Below are positions 7,656 to 16,815 of a DNA stretch of 64,000 nt, piece after piece. Position 1 is the stretch's first letter. Each line of letters starts with the position of its first letter. Where the stretch lies: NCBI GenBank assembly GCA_029562645.1, contig JAKQUI010000003.1, forward strand, positions 186,001-250,000. Direction: 5' to 3'. This stretch comes from Spirochaetota bacterium (lineage in GTDB: Bacteria > Spirochaetota > UBA4802 > JAKQUI01). The position numbers and the translations under genes were made by a program. Under the pieces are notes generated by a model. It made no database searches, had not been told where the DNA came from, and saw only the letters and a program-made list of their open reading frames with translations.

Positions 7656-9902
7656 TCACTCCTGAAATGTTTTTACGAGGTACACGCGGTTTCCCGCCTG
7701 GTTGAACCGGACGCGGGTAAAGATGTTTTTGGCCATCATGATGCCGCGCCCGTGCACCATGAGGTTCTCGTTCACCTCCCTCATCCGCGCCATGAATCCG
7801 GCGTGGTCGAACCCCGGGCCCTGGTCCGTGATGCGATAGGCGACGCGGCGGCCATTGAGCGAATATTCGACGACCACCGTGCGGTCGCGGTAGCGGGGGT
7901 CCGCGCGGCGCTGCGCGATGAACTGCAGGTAGCAATCGTTGGCGATGGCCTCGGTTTTCTCATTGAAGGTGATGCACAGGTTCCCGTGCTCGATCGCGTT
8001 GAGGATCATCTCGCGCAATGCGATGCGGAGATACTTCACGTTCCGGGCGTCGAGAAACCGGACGCAGTTGCGCGTGAGCCGCATGCTCAGCTCGTCGGCG
8101 CTGGTGATGTAGTTGCCGATCTCATAGCGCTGCCGCTCGGCGACGAAGTGCCGCAGCAGGAAGTCCTCCTCTATGCCGGTCGCCTTGCCCAGGATCTGGT
8201 TTTTCCCGCCGATGGTGATCATCTCGAAGCGGAGCATCATCTCCTTGGGCTCCTGCCCGATGGCCGAGTTGAGCGCGGCGGCGAAGCGGACCGGCTCATT
8301 GGCATGGAACAGCTCCGCAAGCTTTTCCTGGGCGATCTGCCGCGAGAGCGCGGTGTCCTCGGTGCCCGCGTAGATGAGCGATATGAAGGGCGCGCCGATG
8401 AGCTGCGACGGCTCGATGCGCAGATGATCGTATACGGCCCGGTTGATCGTTTCCACTTGAAGCGCCGTATCGAGCGTGAAGATCACGTCGCGCGTGTCCT
8501 CGACGAGGTGCTTGTACTTCTCCTCGGACAGGCTGATGGCGCGCGACGCCTCGCCGAGCTCGTCGAGCTTCTGCCCGAGGTCCCGGTTGAGCTCCTCGAC
8601 GCGCTCGTGCACCTGGCGGAACCGGTTGGCCAGCACGATCGTGATCCCGATCACGAACACGAAAAACCCGTACCGGACGAGGATGACGTTCCGGTTGAAG
8701 AAGACGGCGTCGACGATGTCGAACCCGGTGAAGGCGATCATGATCATCCCGCCGAGAAAGAGGTTGCCCGGCACCGTGCGCACGAGCGAGCGCAGGAACG
8801 CGGCGCCCGTCCCCCCGCGCGCGCCGTCCCGGTCGCGTTGCTCGCGCACCATGTCCACGAGCGAGCGGACCATCCGGTACAGGATGACGGCAAGCGGGAC
8901 CGGCGCGGTGAACTGCCACACGCGAAGCACGTCGACGGCGAAGGCCAGCGAGAACGGGACCACGCCGCACACGAGCACGCCGCTCGCGATTGCGTTCCCG
9001 ACGGTAAAACGGCACACGCGCCCCCGGAGCACCAGATCAAGAAATGCGCCCACCAGGGGAAACAGGGTAAACAGCGATACGAACTCGATCCGGCGCAGGA
9101 TGTTCGTATCGGGGATGAGCTCCTGGGCGCTGAAGGTCCGCGAGTACAGGTAGACGAACAGCATGCAGGTAAAAAGCCCGAAAAACAGGTTGAAGCGCTC
9201 CTCGCGCCGCATCAGGAACAGGAAGAGATGATAGATCCCCACGAACAGGTACAGGGTGATGAGGCTCAGGTACACGGTCTCGGCGTGCCGTTTCAATATC
9301 GCCTGATAGTCGTCGACGACCATCTGGCTGCGCCGAAACACCCCGGTATCGATAAAGGTCGGGTCGCCCACGATGCGGACGGCGAGCTCGTTGCGGCCCT
9401 CGCGCAGGGCGCCGGGATGCAGGGGAAAGCGCACAAAGCGAAGATCGCGATGCTGCGCGATCGCGCCGTCCGGGCCGCGATGCATCTCCGACCGGACGAG
9501 CGCGCCGTTCACGAACACCTCCCAGTTTTCGGCGATCTGCGAGATGTACAGTCCCAGGATGCGCCCGCCGCCCGTTGCGCCCGCCGGAAGCTCGAAGGAG
9601 GACCGCAGGGTGAATTCGACCGGAGGAAATTTCCACGGCGTGAAGGCGGTGCGGGAAGGGTAGCGCGCAACGCCTCCCCCGGTAAGGCGCACCGCCGTGC
9701 AGTGCCGCAAGTCCGCGGGGACCAGCCGCCACGCGGGATCATCCGCCGGGGCCGCCGTGGTCCAGGACGGCGAGAAGCCGTCGCGGTAGTGCACATCGCC
9801 CGCCATGGGCCGCACCGGCAGTGCGACGAGCGCGAGCGGAACGAGCCACGCGACGATTCCCGCGATCGCGGCGACGATTTGTTTAGGCGCGCGTCGCATC
9901 AC
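7656..9902 (-). CDS. 7TM-DISM receptor with PAS and RsbW-like ATPase domains
   Basis: The 748-residue protein has an N-terminal signal or anchor segment. An extracytoplasmic jelly-roll-like domain follows (about 35-205, with WEVFVNGALV), then seven membrane helices (about 215-425) of the 7TMR-DISM type. After a short coiled coil (VEELNRDLGQKLDELGEA) come a PAS domain (about 455-580) and a C-terminal GHKL ATPase (about 610-748) with REMILNAIEHGN (N box), ITDQGPGFD and HGRGIMMAKN. There is no H-box histidine, so it resembles a membrane-bound anti-sigma kinase of the RsbW type rather than a sensor kinase. It starts 3 bases after the CAP-domain gene; GTG 9902 or ATG 9899 can both serve. Confidence 0.88.
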   Translation of the reverse strand: MMRRAPKQIVAAIAGIVAWLVPLALVALPVRPMAGDVHYRDGFSPSWTTAAPADDPAWRLVPADLRHCTAVRLTGGGVARYPSRTAFTPWKFPPVEFTLRSSFELPAGATGGGRILGLYISQIAENWEVFVNGALVRSEMHRGPDGAIAQHRDLRFVRFPLHPGALREGRNELAVRIVGDPTFIDTGVFRRSQMVVDDYQAILKRHAETVYLSLITLYLFVGIYHLFLFLMRREERFNLFFGLFTCMLFVYLYSRTFSAQELIPDTNILRRIEFVSLFTLFPLVGAFLDLVLRGRVCRFTVGNAIASGVLVCGVVPFSLAFAVDVLRVWQFTAPVPLAVILYRMVRSLVDMVREQRDRDGARGGTGAAFLRSLVRTVPGNLFLGGMIMIAFTGFDIVDAVFFNRNVILVRYGFFVFVIGITIVLANRFRQVHERVEELNRDLGQKLDELGEASRAISLSEEKYKHLVEDTRDVIFTLDTALQVETINRAVYDHLRIEPSQLIGAPFISLIYAGTEDTALSRQIAQEKLAELFHANEPVRFAAALNSAIGQEPKEMMLRFEMITIGGKNQILGKATGIEEDFLLRHFVAERQRYEIGNYITSADELSMRLTRNCVRFLDARNVKYLRIALREMILNAIEHGNLCITFNEKTEAIANDCYLQFIAQRRADPRYRDRTVVVEYSLNGRRVAYRITDQGPGFDHAGFMARMREVNENLMVHGRGIMMAKNIFTRVRFNQAGNRVYLVKTFQE

Positions 9903-9905
9903 CGG

Positions 9906-10925
9906 TCATTTTTCGACGTATTCCCCGGCGTACGTGTTTACGCACATGTGCCGATAGGTTCGATGTGGCCCCACGCCGACGCCGACTCGCAGGAACTTGG
10001 GACTGAAGATGTTTTTGCGGTGGCCCCGCGACGGAACGCCGTCATCGACCAGGAGCTGGATCACAATCTCGCGCGCCGTGTTCTTCCCGTAGCTGATGTT
10101 TTCCCCGCAGGAGCGGCGCCATGTTCCGTAGCGATTGAGACGGCTCCCGACACTGCTGCCGTCGGTTCCCTGATGCCCGGTGAGACCCTTGGGCCCGGTA
10201 TCATTCACCTGGTCCTTCGCGGCGCGCGACATCCCGGGCGATGGTACAAATGGCGGAAGCGGCTTGGCGCTTTTCAGGAAATCAATGGTCTCCTGCACCG
10301 CCGCCGCCCCCTCCTTGGTGAGGAGCGTGATCGCGCCGGGACGCTCGTAGCGCCGCCCGCGGAAGTATTTCAGCATACCCTCGAGATGCGCCGCGTAGCC
10401 GGCGGGATCGGTGCGGACGCGGTTGAGCTCGTCGACCACCTCGCGCTCGAGCTGCGTGAGATACGGCGCGTCCGCCGAACCGGGCGTCGGCGCGTCCGGG
10501 CGCGTGTCGGGCCGCTGCGGACCGGCCGCATCCTCGCCCGACGGCCCTCCGGCGAGCGCGAGAGAGCGCGGCACGTCGACGGGAGCGAGCCCCGCGAGAA
10601 ACGCCAGGTTCTCCAGCCGACCGTTGTGAAGCACATAGACATAGGCAAGATCGACCTCGCGCCCGCCGATACGCAACGTGCAGTTCTCGTACGGCGCGGC
10701 GTTTTCGGGATCGACGCGGGGAGCGGAAACGACGACGCGTTTCGCCGCGGTATCGCCGCAGGGCTTGCAAAAGGCATAGACCTCCTTCTGCCGGGCGACG
10801 ATGCTGTGCGCCTTGCGCATCGCGTCGCAGCGCGCCACGGCGAACTGGTCGGCGAGCGTCACATCTGCGAGCGCGAGAATGGAAACGACCGCGGCGAGCG
10901 CCGCGCGCATCGATATGCGGATCAT
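9906..10925 (-). CDS. Secreted CAP (SCP/PR1, YkwD-like) domain protein
   Basis: The 339-residue protein has a signal peptide (to about residue 25) and an N-terminal Cys-containing region of about 110 residues (CDAMRK, CKPCG). A Pro/Asp-rich linker leads to a C-terminal CAP domain. The domain is marked by ELNRVRTDPAGYA, SCGENISYG, VPSRGHRKNIFS and a final CVNTYAGEYV. CAP proteins are extracellular or envelope proteins; many bind lipid or have unknown targets. AGGGGG lies 6 bases before the ATG. It is the first gene before the 7TM receptor and CapA-like genes, so a shared envelope-sensing role is possible. Confidence 0.87.
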   Translation of the reverse strand: MIRISMRAALAAVVSILALADVTLADQFAVARCDAMRKAHSIVARQKEVYAFCKPCGDTAAKRVVVSAPRVDPENAAPYENCTLRIGGREVDLAYVYVLHNGRLENLAFLAGLAPVDVPRSLALAGGPSGEDAAGPQRPDTRPDAPTPGSADAPYLTQLEREVVDELNRVRTDPAGYAAHLEGMLKYFRGRRYERPGAITLLTKEGAAAVQETIDFLKSAKPLPPFVPSPGMSRAAKDQVNDTGPKGLTGHQGTDGSSVGSRLNRYGTWRRSCGENISYGKNTAREIVIQLLVDDGVPSRGHRKNIFSPKFLRVGVGVGPHRTYRHMCVNTYAGEYVEK

Positions 10926-11263
10926 GCGGATACCCCCTGTTCAATTTTTAACATATTGTGTGCTCGATATCATCGCACACGGGGCGATCTGCATCACAAA
11001 ACCACGAGCGCCCGAACAGCCGGCACAAGAGCGCGACTCCCCCGTAAAGACGCCCGATCGCTTCGTCGCTATCGCCCTGCACAACAATACAATCAACCGC
11101 CCACGACCTCGCTACACGCGCCGGGCGGGCCCGTATGCTACAGGCCTAAGTGTCGGTGTCAATGATAATAAGGGAAATGCCGTCCGGCCGGCCAGTTGAA
11201 AAAAAACTGTGCTTGACGCCGCACGGACGGAACGTAGAACCATCCAACGCAGGAGGGTCACCC
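10926..11263. other. Divergent intergenic region, 338 bases
   Basis: This gap separates the leftward CAP operon from the rightward PAP2 gene. It contains an inverted repeat at 10958-10980 (GTGTGC/GCACAC arms around CGATATCAT), 33 bases before the CAP start, that could be an operator, and a probable promoter for PAP2 near 11213. I see no gene or RNA. Confidence 0.5.
11213..11240 (+). promoter_or_regulatory. Probable sigma-70-type promoter of the PAP2 gene
   Basis: TTGACG (11213-11218), a 16-base spacer and TAGAAC (11235-11240) lie 23 bases before the ATG. Confidence 0.4.
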
Positions 11264-11866
11264 ATGGCGGCAAAACTCATCATCATGACGGCGGTGTCGA
11301 TCCTCATCGCTATCGCGGCCGTCATCGCCTATCGTCGCTACGACATTCCGCTCGCGGAGCGCTATCGACGCATTGGAAAGAAGAAATCGTGGAAGGCGGT
11401 GACCTATCTCGGCTACTCCGCGGTGTACATCGCGCCGGCGGCCATCGCCTGGCTCGCATGCACCTACTACCGTCCCGATCCGGCGCTCGCCGCACGCGCG
11501 CTCTTCGTCGGCGTCACGGTGTCGGCGTCGGGCATCATCAACGCGCTCGTGAAGTCGGTCTTCGGGCGCTACCGCCCCTACGTGTGGTTCGACGACAAGC
11601 TCTTCGGGTTCAAATTTTTCCAGCACAAGTACGGCTTCACCTCGTTCCCCTCGGGGCACTCGAACACCAGCTTCTGCGCCGCGCTGGTTTTTTCATATAT
11701 GATCCCGTACGGCGCGCCGGCGTTTTTCGTCCTTGCCGGATTCATCGCGTTCAGCCGGGTGGCCATCAACAAACATTATCTGAGCGATGTGCTGGCGGGA
11801 TCGGGGCTGGGACTCGTTTCGGCGTTCGCCGCCTACGAGCTCTATTTTCGCGACCTGCTCGCGTGA
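11264..11866 (+). CDS. PAP2-superfamily membrane phosphatase
   Basis: The 200-residue integral membrane protein has about five to six helices. It shows the three PAP2 signature segments: KSVFGRYRP at about residues 95-103, SFPSGHS around residue 130, and SRVAINKHYLSDVLAG around 165. The family removes phosphate from lipid phosphates or undecaprenyl pyrophosphate at the outer face of the inner membrane. The start at 11264 is supported by GGAGGG 7 bases upstream. The ORF extends further upstream without a ribosome site. Its 3' end overlaps the convergent patatin gene by 25 bases. The nearby DUF368 gene hints at a role in undecaprenyl phosphate recycling, but phosphatidic or lipid A phosphate are alternatives. 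Confidence 0.88.
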   Translation: MAAKLIIMTAVSILIAIAAVIAYRRYDIPLAERYRRIGKKKSWKAVTYLGYSAVYIAPAAIAWLACTYYRPDPALAARALFVGVTVSASGIINALVKSVFGRYRPYVWFDDKLFGFKFFQHKYGFTSFPSGHSNTSFCAALVFSYMIPYGAPAFFVLAGFIAFSRVAINKHYLSDVLAGSGLGLVSAFAAYELYFRDLLA

Positions 11867-12732
11867 GCCTTGGCGCCGCGGGGCGCCCATTCCGAGACGA
11901 ACCGCTCGCCGTCGCGGCGCCCCAGATCATACGCCTCGCGCAACCCGTGCGGATCGGTGTAATCCCACTTTGATATGCGGATCGGCTCCGACGGCTGGAC
12001 GTAGACGAGGCCCGGAAGGCGCGGCAGGCGCTCCGCCGGATAGACCCGCGTGAGGAGCACCAGCGCGGTCCCGTCCACCGGATCGAGCGCCCGGACCGGG
12101 ACATTGTCCACCAGCCCGCCGTCGAGCACCGGGCGGCCGTCGCGCCGCATTACGGGCACGAAGGGCGGCGTGCACGACGACTGCAGAATGAGCTCGGCGA
12201 GATCACTCGGCGTCGCGCAGGACCGCACCGGCACCGCCTCGCCGCGAAAGCCGATGCGCCGCGCCCACGACGAGTGGACCGGAAACGACACCTTTTTCTC
12301 GAGCGAATAGGCGCCTAACCCCACGAAGGTGCCCGAAACCGGACCCAGCCAGCGCGGCGGTCGCGCAATGAGAATGTTGATGGCGTGCCGGTGGAGGCGC
12401 GTGAGCGCCGCTTCGTCGAGGCAGTGCGTGAGCGCGTCGCGGTACATCCCGTAATGCGGAAGGCACGGTTCGCTGCCGACGATATTACGCGGATAGAAGT
12501 TCTTCGGATTGCGCGCGGTGGCCTCCGTGAAGTACTCAAGCGCCGTTTCGGTTTTTCCCGAAAAGATCATGCAGGCCATCGCCGCGCCCGCGGACACGGC
12601 GCTCACGGCCTTTGGCCGCAGTCCGAGCGCCGGCGCGGCGGTCTCCCAGAAGCCAACCTGCCAGATGCAGCGGTTCCCGCCGCCCGCGAAGACGACGCCG
12701 TCGATGCGCGTTGCCGGTTCCCTGCGCCGCAT
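11842..12732 (-). CDS. Patatin-like phospholipase
   Basis: The 296-residue protein has the patatin layout: oxyanion loop VVFAGGGNRCIWQ near the N-terminus, a nucleophile elbow AVSAGAAMA in which the first Gly of GxSxG is Ala, and the catalytic Asp in LDGGLVDNVP. The family hydrolyses acyl esters of membrane lipids. No signal peptide is seen, so it is probably cytoplasmic and acts on the inner leaflet. The start is inferred at 12732, 5 bases after the DUF368 stop, which suggests translational coupling. GGGAG lies 12 bases upstream. It overlaps the convergent PAP2 gene at its 3' end. Confidence 0.84.
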   Translation of the reverse strand: MRRREPATRIDGVVFAGGGNRCIWQVGFWETAAPALGLRPKAVSAVSAGAAMACMIFSGKTETALEYFTEATARNPKNFYPRNIVGSEPCLPHYGMYRDALTHCLDEAALTRLHRHAINILIARPPRWLGPVSGTFVGLGAYSLEKKVSFPVHSSWARRIGFRGEAVPVRSCATPSDLAELILQSSCTPPFVPVMRRDGRPVLDGGLVDNVPVRALDPVDGTALVLLTRVYPAERLPRLPGLVYVQPSEPIRISKWDYTDPHGLREAYDLGRRDGERFVSEWAPRGAKAHASRSRK

Positions 12733-12737
12733 GCGGC

Positions 12738-13754
12738 TTACATGCTCCCGCCGGCGTTCTCCGTCGCGCCGCGCCGCTCGATATAAATCATAACGGCGAC
12801 GATGACGCAACCGGCGGCGAAGGCCGCCAGCGTGATAAGTTCATTTGCGCCGACGGACGCGGGGAGCCGGTTGGCCAGATAGACCGTCTCGGCGCCGACC
12901 TGCATCGATTCCTTGAAGGGCCATATCACCCAGAGCGAACCGACGACCAGGCCCAGGAGAAACCCCAGGGTGGGATCGTAGAAGCGCCCGAGGAGATAGT
13001 TCAGGATGCGCGTGAACACCACAATCCCCCCGAGGCAGCCGGCGGCGAACACGCCGAGGATGAGCAGGTCGAGCGACGATATGGCCCGCAGGATATCGAA
13101 ATAACCGCCCATGAGAAGGAGCACGAATGAACCGCTGATCCCCGGCAGGATCATCGCCGAGATGGAGATCGCGCCCGCCGCGAAGAAGAACCCGAGACGC
13201 GCAACACCGACGCCCGCGCCCGCCGGGGCGCCCGACTCCGTCGCCTGCAGGGCGATCCGCTGGCGCGCCTCGGCCTTCTGGATGATCTCCTCGCGCGACA
13301 TCGACTCGGAGACGGCGATGATGCCGGCGACGGCGATCAGGAAGGCGAGAATGGTCGGTAAGGTTTTCTTCTTGATGAGCGACCAGGGCGTGAAGGCCGA
13401 CACCAGCACCAGGCCGAAGAAAAAGCCGTAGGTGGGATCGTGCTGTTTCACCAGCAGATACGACATAATCTTGGCCAGCGACCCGATGGATATCCCCGCG
13501 CCGATGGCGAGCTTGAGGAGGAACGGCCCCTCGATCCGGTCGAACTCGGCCTTAAACGCGTCGATGCGCTCCCGCCGGAGCGTGAGCGCCTTGAAAAACG
13601 ACAGGACGGTCGCACCGGAAATATTATGAATGCCGCCGATAAGCCGCTCGTAAAAACCAAGCACCAGGGCCATGGTGCCCCCGGATACGCCGGGAATGAT
13701 GTTGGCCACGCCGACAATCACCCCGTAGAAAATGTCGCGAACATGCTGCTTCAT
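12738..13754 (-). CDS. DUF368 membrane protein (undecaprenyl phosphate translocase family)
   Basis: The 338-residue polytopic protein begins with the diagnostic segment GVIVGVANIIPGVSGGTMA and repeats a related segment (MILPGISGSFVLLLMGGY) in the second half, the inverted-repeat pattern of DUF368. Members of this family (PopT) have been shown to translocate undecaprenyl phosphate back across the inner membrane, supporting cell-wall and polysaccharide synthesis. The patatin-like gene follows after 5 bases, and a PAP2 phosphatase, another possible carrier-lipid enzyme, lies just beyond. Assignment to the family is firm; activity here is inferred from the family. Confidence 0.92.
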   Translation of the reverse strand: MKQHVRDIFYGVIVGVANIIPGVSGGTMALVLGFYERLIGGIHNISGATVLSFFKALTLRRERIDAFKAEFDRIEGPFLLKLAIGAGISIGSLAKIMSYLLVKQHDPTYGFFFGLVLVSAFTPWSLIKKKTLPTILAFLIAVAGIIAVSESMSREEIIQKAEARQRIALQATESGAPAGAGVGVARLGFFFAAGAISISAMILPGISGSFVLLLMGGYFDILRAISSLDLLILGVFAAGCLGGIVVFTRILNYLLGRFYDPTLGFLLGLVVGSLWVIWPFKESMQVGAETVYLANRLPASVGANELITLAAFAAGCVIVAVMIYIERRGATENAGGSM

Positions 13755-13923
13755 GTGCCCTCCTACTATCGTGTCGCTGCAATCGTTCCGCCGCGGCGGC
13801 TACAGTACGGGACCGGTTTTTTTCGTCAACCGGTTCCTCGAATGCGCGTTCAATCCTGAATGGACCCGTCGCGCAATAGGCGCCATGTTAACGTACAATG
13901 AAGAATTCGGCGAAAATCTTATG

Positions 13924-13957
13924 TTGACAAAAAACATATTCGGCCTTTTGCTATATC
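13924..13957 (+). promoter_or_regulatory. Possible promoter of trkA-trkH
   Basis: TTGACA (13924-13929) is followed by TTGCTATATC. A -10 read as TGCTAT gives a 19-base spacer and TATATC a 22-base spacer, both longer than ideal. It lies 40-45 bases before the trkA start in an AT-rich stretch. Confidence 0.4.
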
Positions 13958-13996
13958 GAATATATCAACACGCCAATCCATACGGAAGCAAACCGA

Positions 13997-15352
13997 ATGA
14001 ACGTTGTAATCCTTGGCGCGGGGCTGGTGGGCTTTCAGCTCGCGGACGAACTCATCCGGGAAGGGAACGATGTCGTCATCATCGAGAAGAACCCCGACCG
14101 CGCGCGCTACGTGGCCGGGCACCTCGACTGCATGGTCATCAACGACGAGGGCACGCGCCTGTCCACCTTCAAGAAGGCGCGGCTCGCGCGCGCGGACTTC
14201 TTCATCAGCGTCACCAACGTGGACGAGGTGAACATGATCTCCTGCGGCATCGTGTCCGGCGAGTATCCCGACACGGTCCGCATCGCGCGCGTGCGCAACG
14301 CCGACTACTCGCGGGCGGGCATCCTCAGCAAGAGCTTTTTGGGCATCGACTTCGTCGTGAACCCCGAGGTCGAGACCGCGCGGAACATCGCCAATGCCGT
14401 GGCCCTCGGCGCCGACAGCGACGTGATGCTCTTCGAGAACTCCGACATGCAGATCCGCAACCTCGTGGTCAAGCCCACCTCGTTTTTCCGCGGCCGCACC
14501 ATGAAGGACATCAAGAAGACGCTCGACGAGCCCTTCCTCGTCGCCGGCATCGCGCGGGGGGATGACTTCATCATCCCCTCGGGGGACACCGCCGTGCTCG
14601 AGCACGACAACATCTACCTGCTCGCCTCGAAGAACACGCTCACCAGGATCTTCATCAAGGCCGGAAAAAAGAAGGAGAAGATCGACCGGCTGGTGATCGT
14701 CGGCGGCGGGAAGATCGGCCAGCTCGCTTGCCAGCACCTGATCCGGACCGGCCGCCGCATCACCTTCGTCGAAAGCGACTACGAGATCTGCAAGGCGCTG
14801 TCGAGCCGCTTCAAGCGCGCGTTGGTGCTCCACTCCGACATCTCCGACGAGGACATCTTCGAGCAGGAGAAGCTCAGCGAATACGACCTGATCGTGACCA
14901 CCACGAACAACGAGGAGCTCAACATCCTCACCTCCGTGTACGCGAAGAGCCTGGGGATCAAAAAGGCGATGGCGCTGGTGAGCAAGGCGAGCTACATGCC
15001 CATCGCCGCGCGTCTCAACATCGATTCCATCATCAACCCCAAACACAGCACGGTGGACGCCATCCTCAAGTTCCTCCGGCGCGGCGACATCCGCAGCGTG
15101 CACAGCCTCTTTGGCGGCAAGGCCGAGGTGATCGAGTTCATCGCGAGCGAGACCTGCACGCTCGCCGGCAAGCGCCTGATGGACATCGCCATGCCGCACG
15201 ACTCCCTCATCCTCACGATCCTGCGCGAGGGCGAGCGGGACATCATCCCCGGCGGCGATTCCGTCATCAGGACCAACGACAGGATTGTCGTGATATCGTC
15301 GAAGGAATCGGTGCCCGAGGTCGACCGCTTCTTCTCGGGAACGGACCGCTAA
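13997..15352 (+). CDS. trkA: Trk potassium uptake regulatory subunit TrkA
   Basis: The 451-residue cytoplasmic protein contains two tandem RCK units. Each has a Rossmann nucleotide-binding domain (ILGAGLVGFQLADELI at residue 4 and VIVGGGKIGQLACQHL at about 233) followed by a TrkA-C domain. This double arrangement is that of E. coli TrkA, the NAD(H)/ATP-responsive ring that gates the TrkH channel. TrkA-C domains are c-di-AMP receptors in several bacteria. GGAAGC lies 7 bases upstream of the ATG. trkH follows after 3 bases, so the two form an operon. Confidence 0.95.
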   Translation: MNVVILGAGLVGFQLADELIREGNDVVIIEKNPDRARYVAGHLDCMVINDEGTRLSTFKKARLARADFFISVTNVDEVNMISCGIVSGEYPDTVRIARVRNADYSRAGILSKSFLGIDFVVNPEVETARNIANAVALGADSDVMLFENSDMQIRNLVVKPTSFFRGRTMKDIKKTLDEPFLVAGIARGDDFIIPSGDTAVLEHDNIYLLASKNTLTRIFIKAGKKKEKIDRLVIVGGGKIGQLACQHLIRTGRRITFVESDYEICKALSSRFKRALVLHSDISDEDIFEQEKLSEYDLIVTTTNNEELNILTSVYAKSLGIKKAMALVSKASYMPIAARLNIDSIINPKHSTVDAILKFLRRGDIRSVHSLFGGKAEVIEFIASETCTLAGKRLMDIAMPHDSLILTILREGERDIIPGGDSVIRTNDRIVVISSKESVPEVDRFFSGTDR

Positions 15353-15355
15353 CCC

Positions 15356-16807
15356 ATGAATGTCCTGCTGGTCGTTAAAATCCTCGCATTTCTGATGCTG
15401 CTGTACTCGCTGTTCATGCTCCTCCCGACGGGCGTTGCGGCGTACTACCGCGAGTATGCCGCACTCAAGACCTTCGTCGGCACCGTGCTGGCCGTCGTGA
15501 GCGGTGCGGGACTTTTATATGTCCTGCTGCGACGCGTGAAGTCGGCCTCGCTCACGATGCGCGACGGTTTTTTCCTCGTCACCGTCACGTGGCTGCTCGC
15601 ATCGGTGGTGGGCGCGGTCCCGTTTGTGGTCTCAGGGGCGATTCCCTCCCCCGCCGACGCGTTTTTCGAAACCATATCGGGTCTCTCGACCACCGGCGCC
15701 TCCATACTCACCGACGTCGAGGCGCTCCCGAAATCGATCCTCTTCTGGCGCTCGCTCAACCACTGGATCGGCGGCATGGGGATCGTCGTGCTCGCCGTGG
15801 CGATTCTCCCCCTGCTGGGGATCGGCGGCATGCAGCTGATCCAGGCCGAGGCGCCGGGCCCCACGGTGGACAAGATCACGCCGCGCATCGCCGAGACCGC
15901 AAAACGCCTCTGGCTCATCTACGCGGGCTTCAGCGTCGTCCAAACCGCCCTCCTCATGGCCGGGGGCATGGGCTGGTTCGATTCGCTCATCCACACCTTC
16001 GGCACCCTCGCCACCGGCGGGTTTTCGTCGAAGAACCTGAGCGCCGGGCACTATAACTCGGCCTATTTCGACGGCGTCATCACGCTGTTCATGGTGCTCG
16101 CGGGAATCAACTTCACCCTGCACTACCGACTGCTCACCGGCAGGATGGGTTCGTTGTGGCGGAACACCGAGCTCAAGGCCTACCTCGCCATCTTCGCCGC
16201 CTCGACGCTGTTCATCGCGTTCGGTCTCCTCGGGAACACCTACGCGACCTTCGGCGAATCGTTCCGATACGCGAGCTTCCAGGCGGCGTCCATCCTCACG
16301 ACCACCGGGTTCGCAACGGCCGACTACGAAAAGTGGCCGCTCGCCTGCCAAGTGACACTCTTTTTACTGATGTTCGTGGGCGGGTCGTTCGGCTCCACCG
16401 GCGGCGGGATCAAGGTCTTCCGGATCGTCGCGCTGCTCAAGCAGGCGATCAACGAGATGCGCTACCTGCTGCACCCGCGCGGCGTGTTTACGCTGCGCAT
16501 GAACGGCGAGCCGGTGGGGAAGGCGCTCGTCTTTTCCATATCGGGCTTCTTCTTCCTGTATGTGATCATGCTTCTCATCACCTCGGCCGTCGTGGCCAGC
16601 TCCGGGCAGGACCTGCTCACATCGTTCACCGCCGCGCTCGCGACCCTGGGGAACATCGGACCCGGCTTCGGCGCGGTCGGCCCCGCGGACAACTTCGCCT
16701 CCCTTCCGGATTACGTGAAGTGGTTCCTGAGCTTCGCCATGCTCGTGGGACGTCTCGAGCTCTACACGGTCCTGGTGTTGTTTTTGCCGGCGTTCTGGCG
16801 CAATTGA
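15356..16807 (+). CDS. trkH: Trk potassium uptake channel subunit TrkH
   Basis: The 483-residue membrane protein has the fourfold M1-P-M2 repeat of the Trk/Ktr/HKT family. The selectivity-filter loops are recognisable: SGLSTTGASI, the following GTLATGGFS, ILTTTGFATAD and ATLGNIGPGFG. GGSFGSTGGGIKVFR is the conserved segment of the intramembrane gating loop. It forms the K+ pore and pairs with the TrkA ring encoded 3 bases upstream. Length is normal for TrkH. The gene ends 8 bases before the convergent CorC-like gene, with no obvious terminator between. Confidence 0.95.
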   Translation: MNVLLVVKILAFLMLLYSLFMLLPTGVAAYYREYAALKTFVGTVLAVVSGAGLLYVLLRRVKSASLTMRDGFFLVTVTWLLASVVGAVPFVVSGAIPSPADAFFETISGLSTTGASILTDVEALPKSILFWRSLNHWIGGMGIVVLAVAILPLLGIGGMQLIQAEAPGPTVDKITPRIAETAKRLWLIYAGFSVVQTALLMAGGMGWFDSLIHTFGTLATGGFSSKNLSAGHYNSAYFDGVITLFMVLAGINFTLHYRLLTGRMGSLWRNTELKAYLAIFAASTLFIAFGLLGNTYATFGESFRYASFQAASILTTTGFATADYEKWPLACQVTLFLLMFVGGSFGSTGGGIKVFRIVALLKQAINEMRYLLHPRGVFTLRMNGEPVGKALVFSISGFFFLYVIMLLITSAVVASSGQDLLTSFTAALATLGNIGPGFGAVGPADNFASLPDYVKWFLSFAMLVGRLELYTVLVLFLPAFWRN

Positions 16808-16815
16808 CGCGTCGA

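Noticed and set aside
7272-11165. A 1297-codon open frame on the plus strand
   Set aside because: It runs antisense across the CapA, receptor and CAP genes, is rich in His/Arg/Asp repeats typical of mirrored GC-rich codons, and has no ribosome site or domains.
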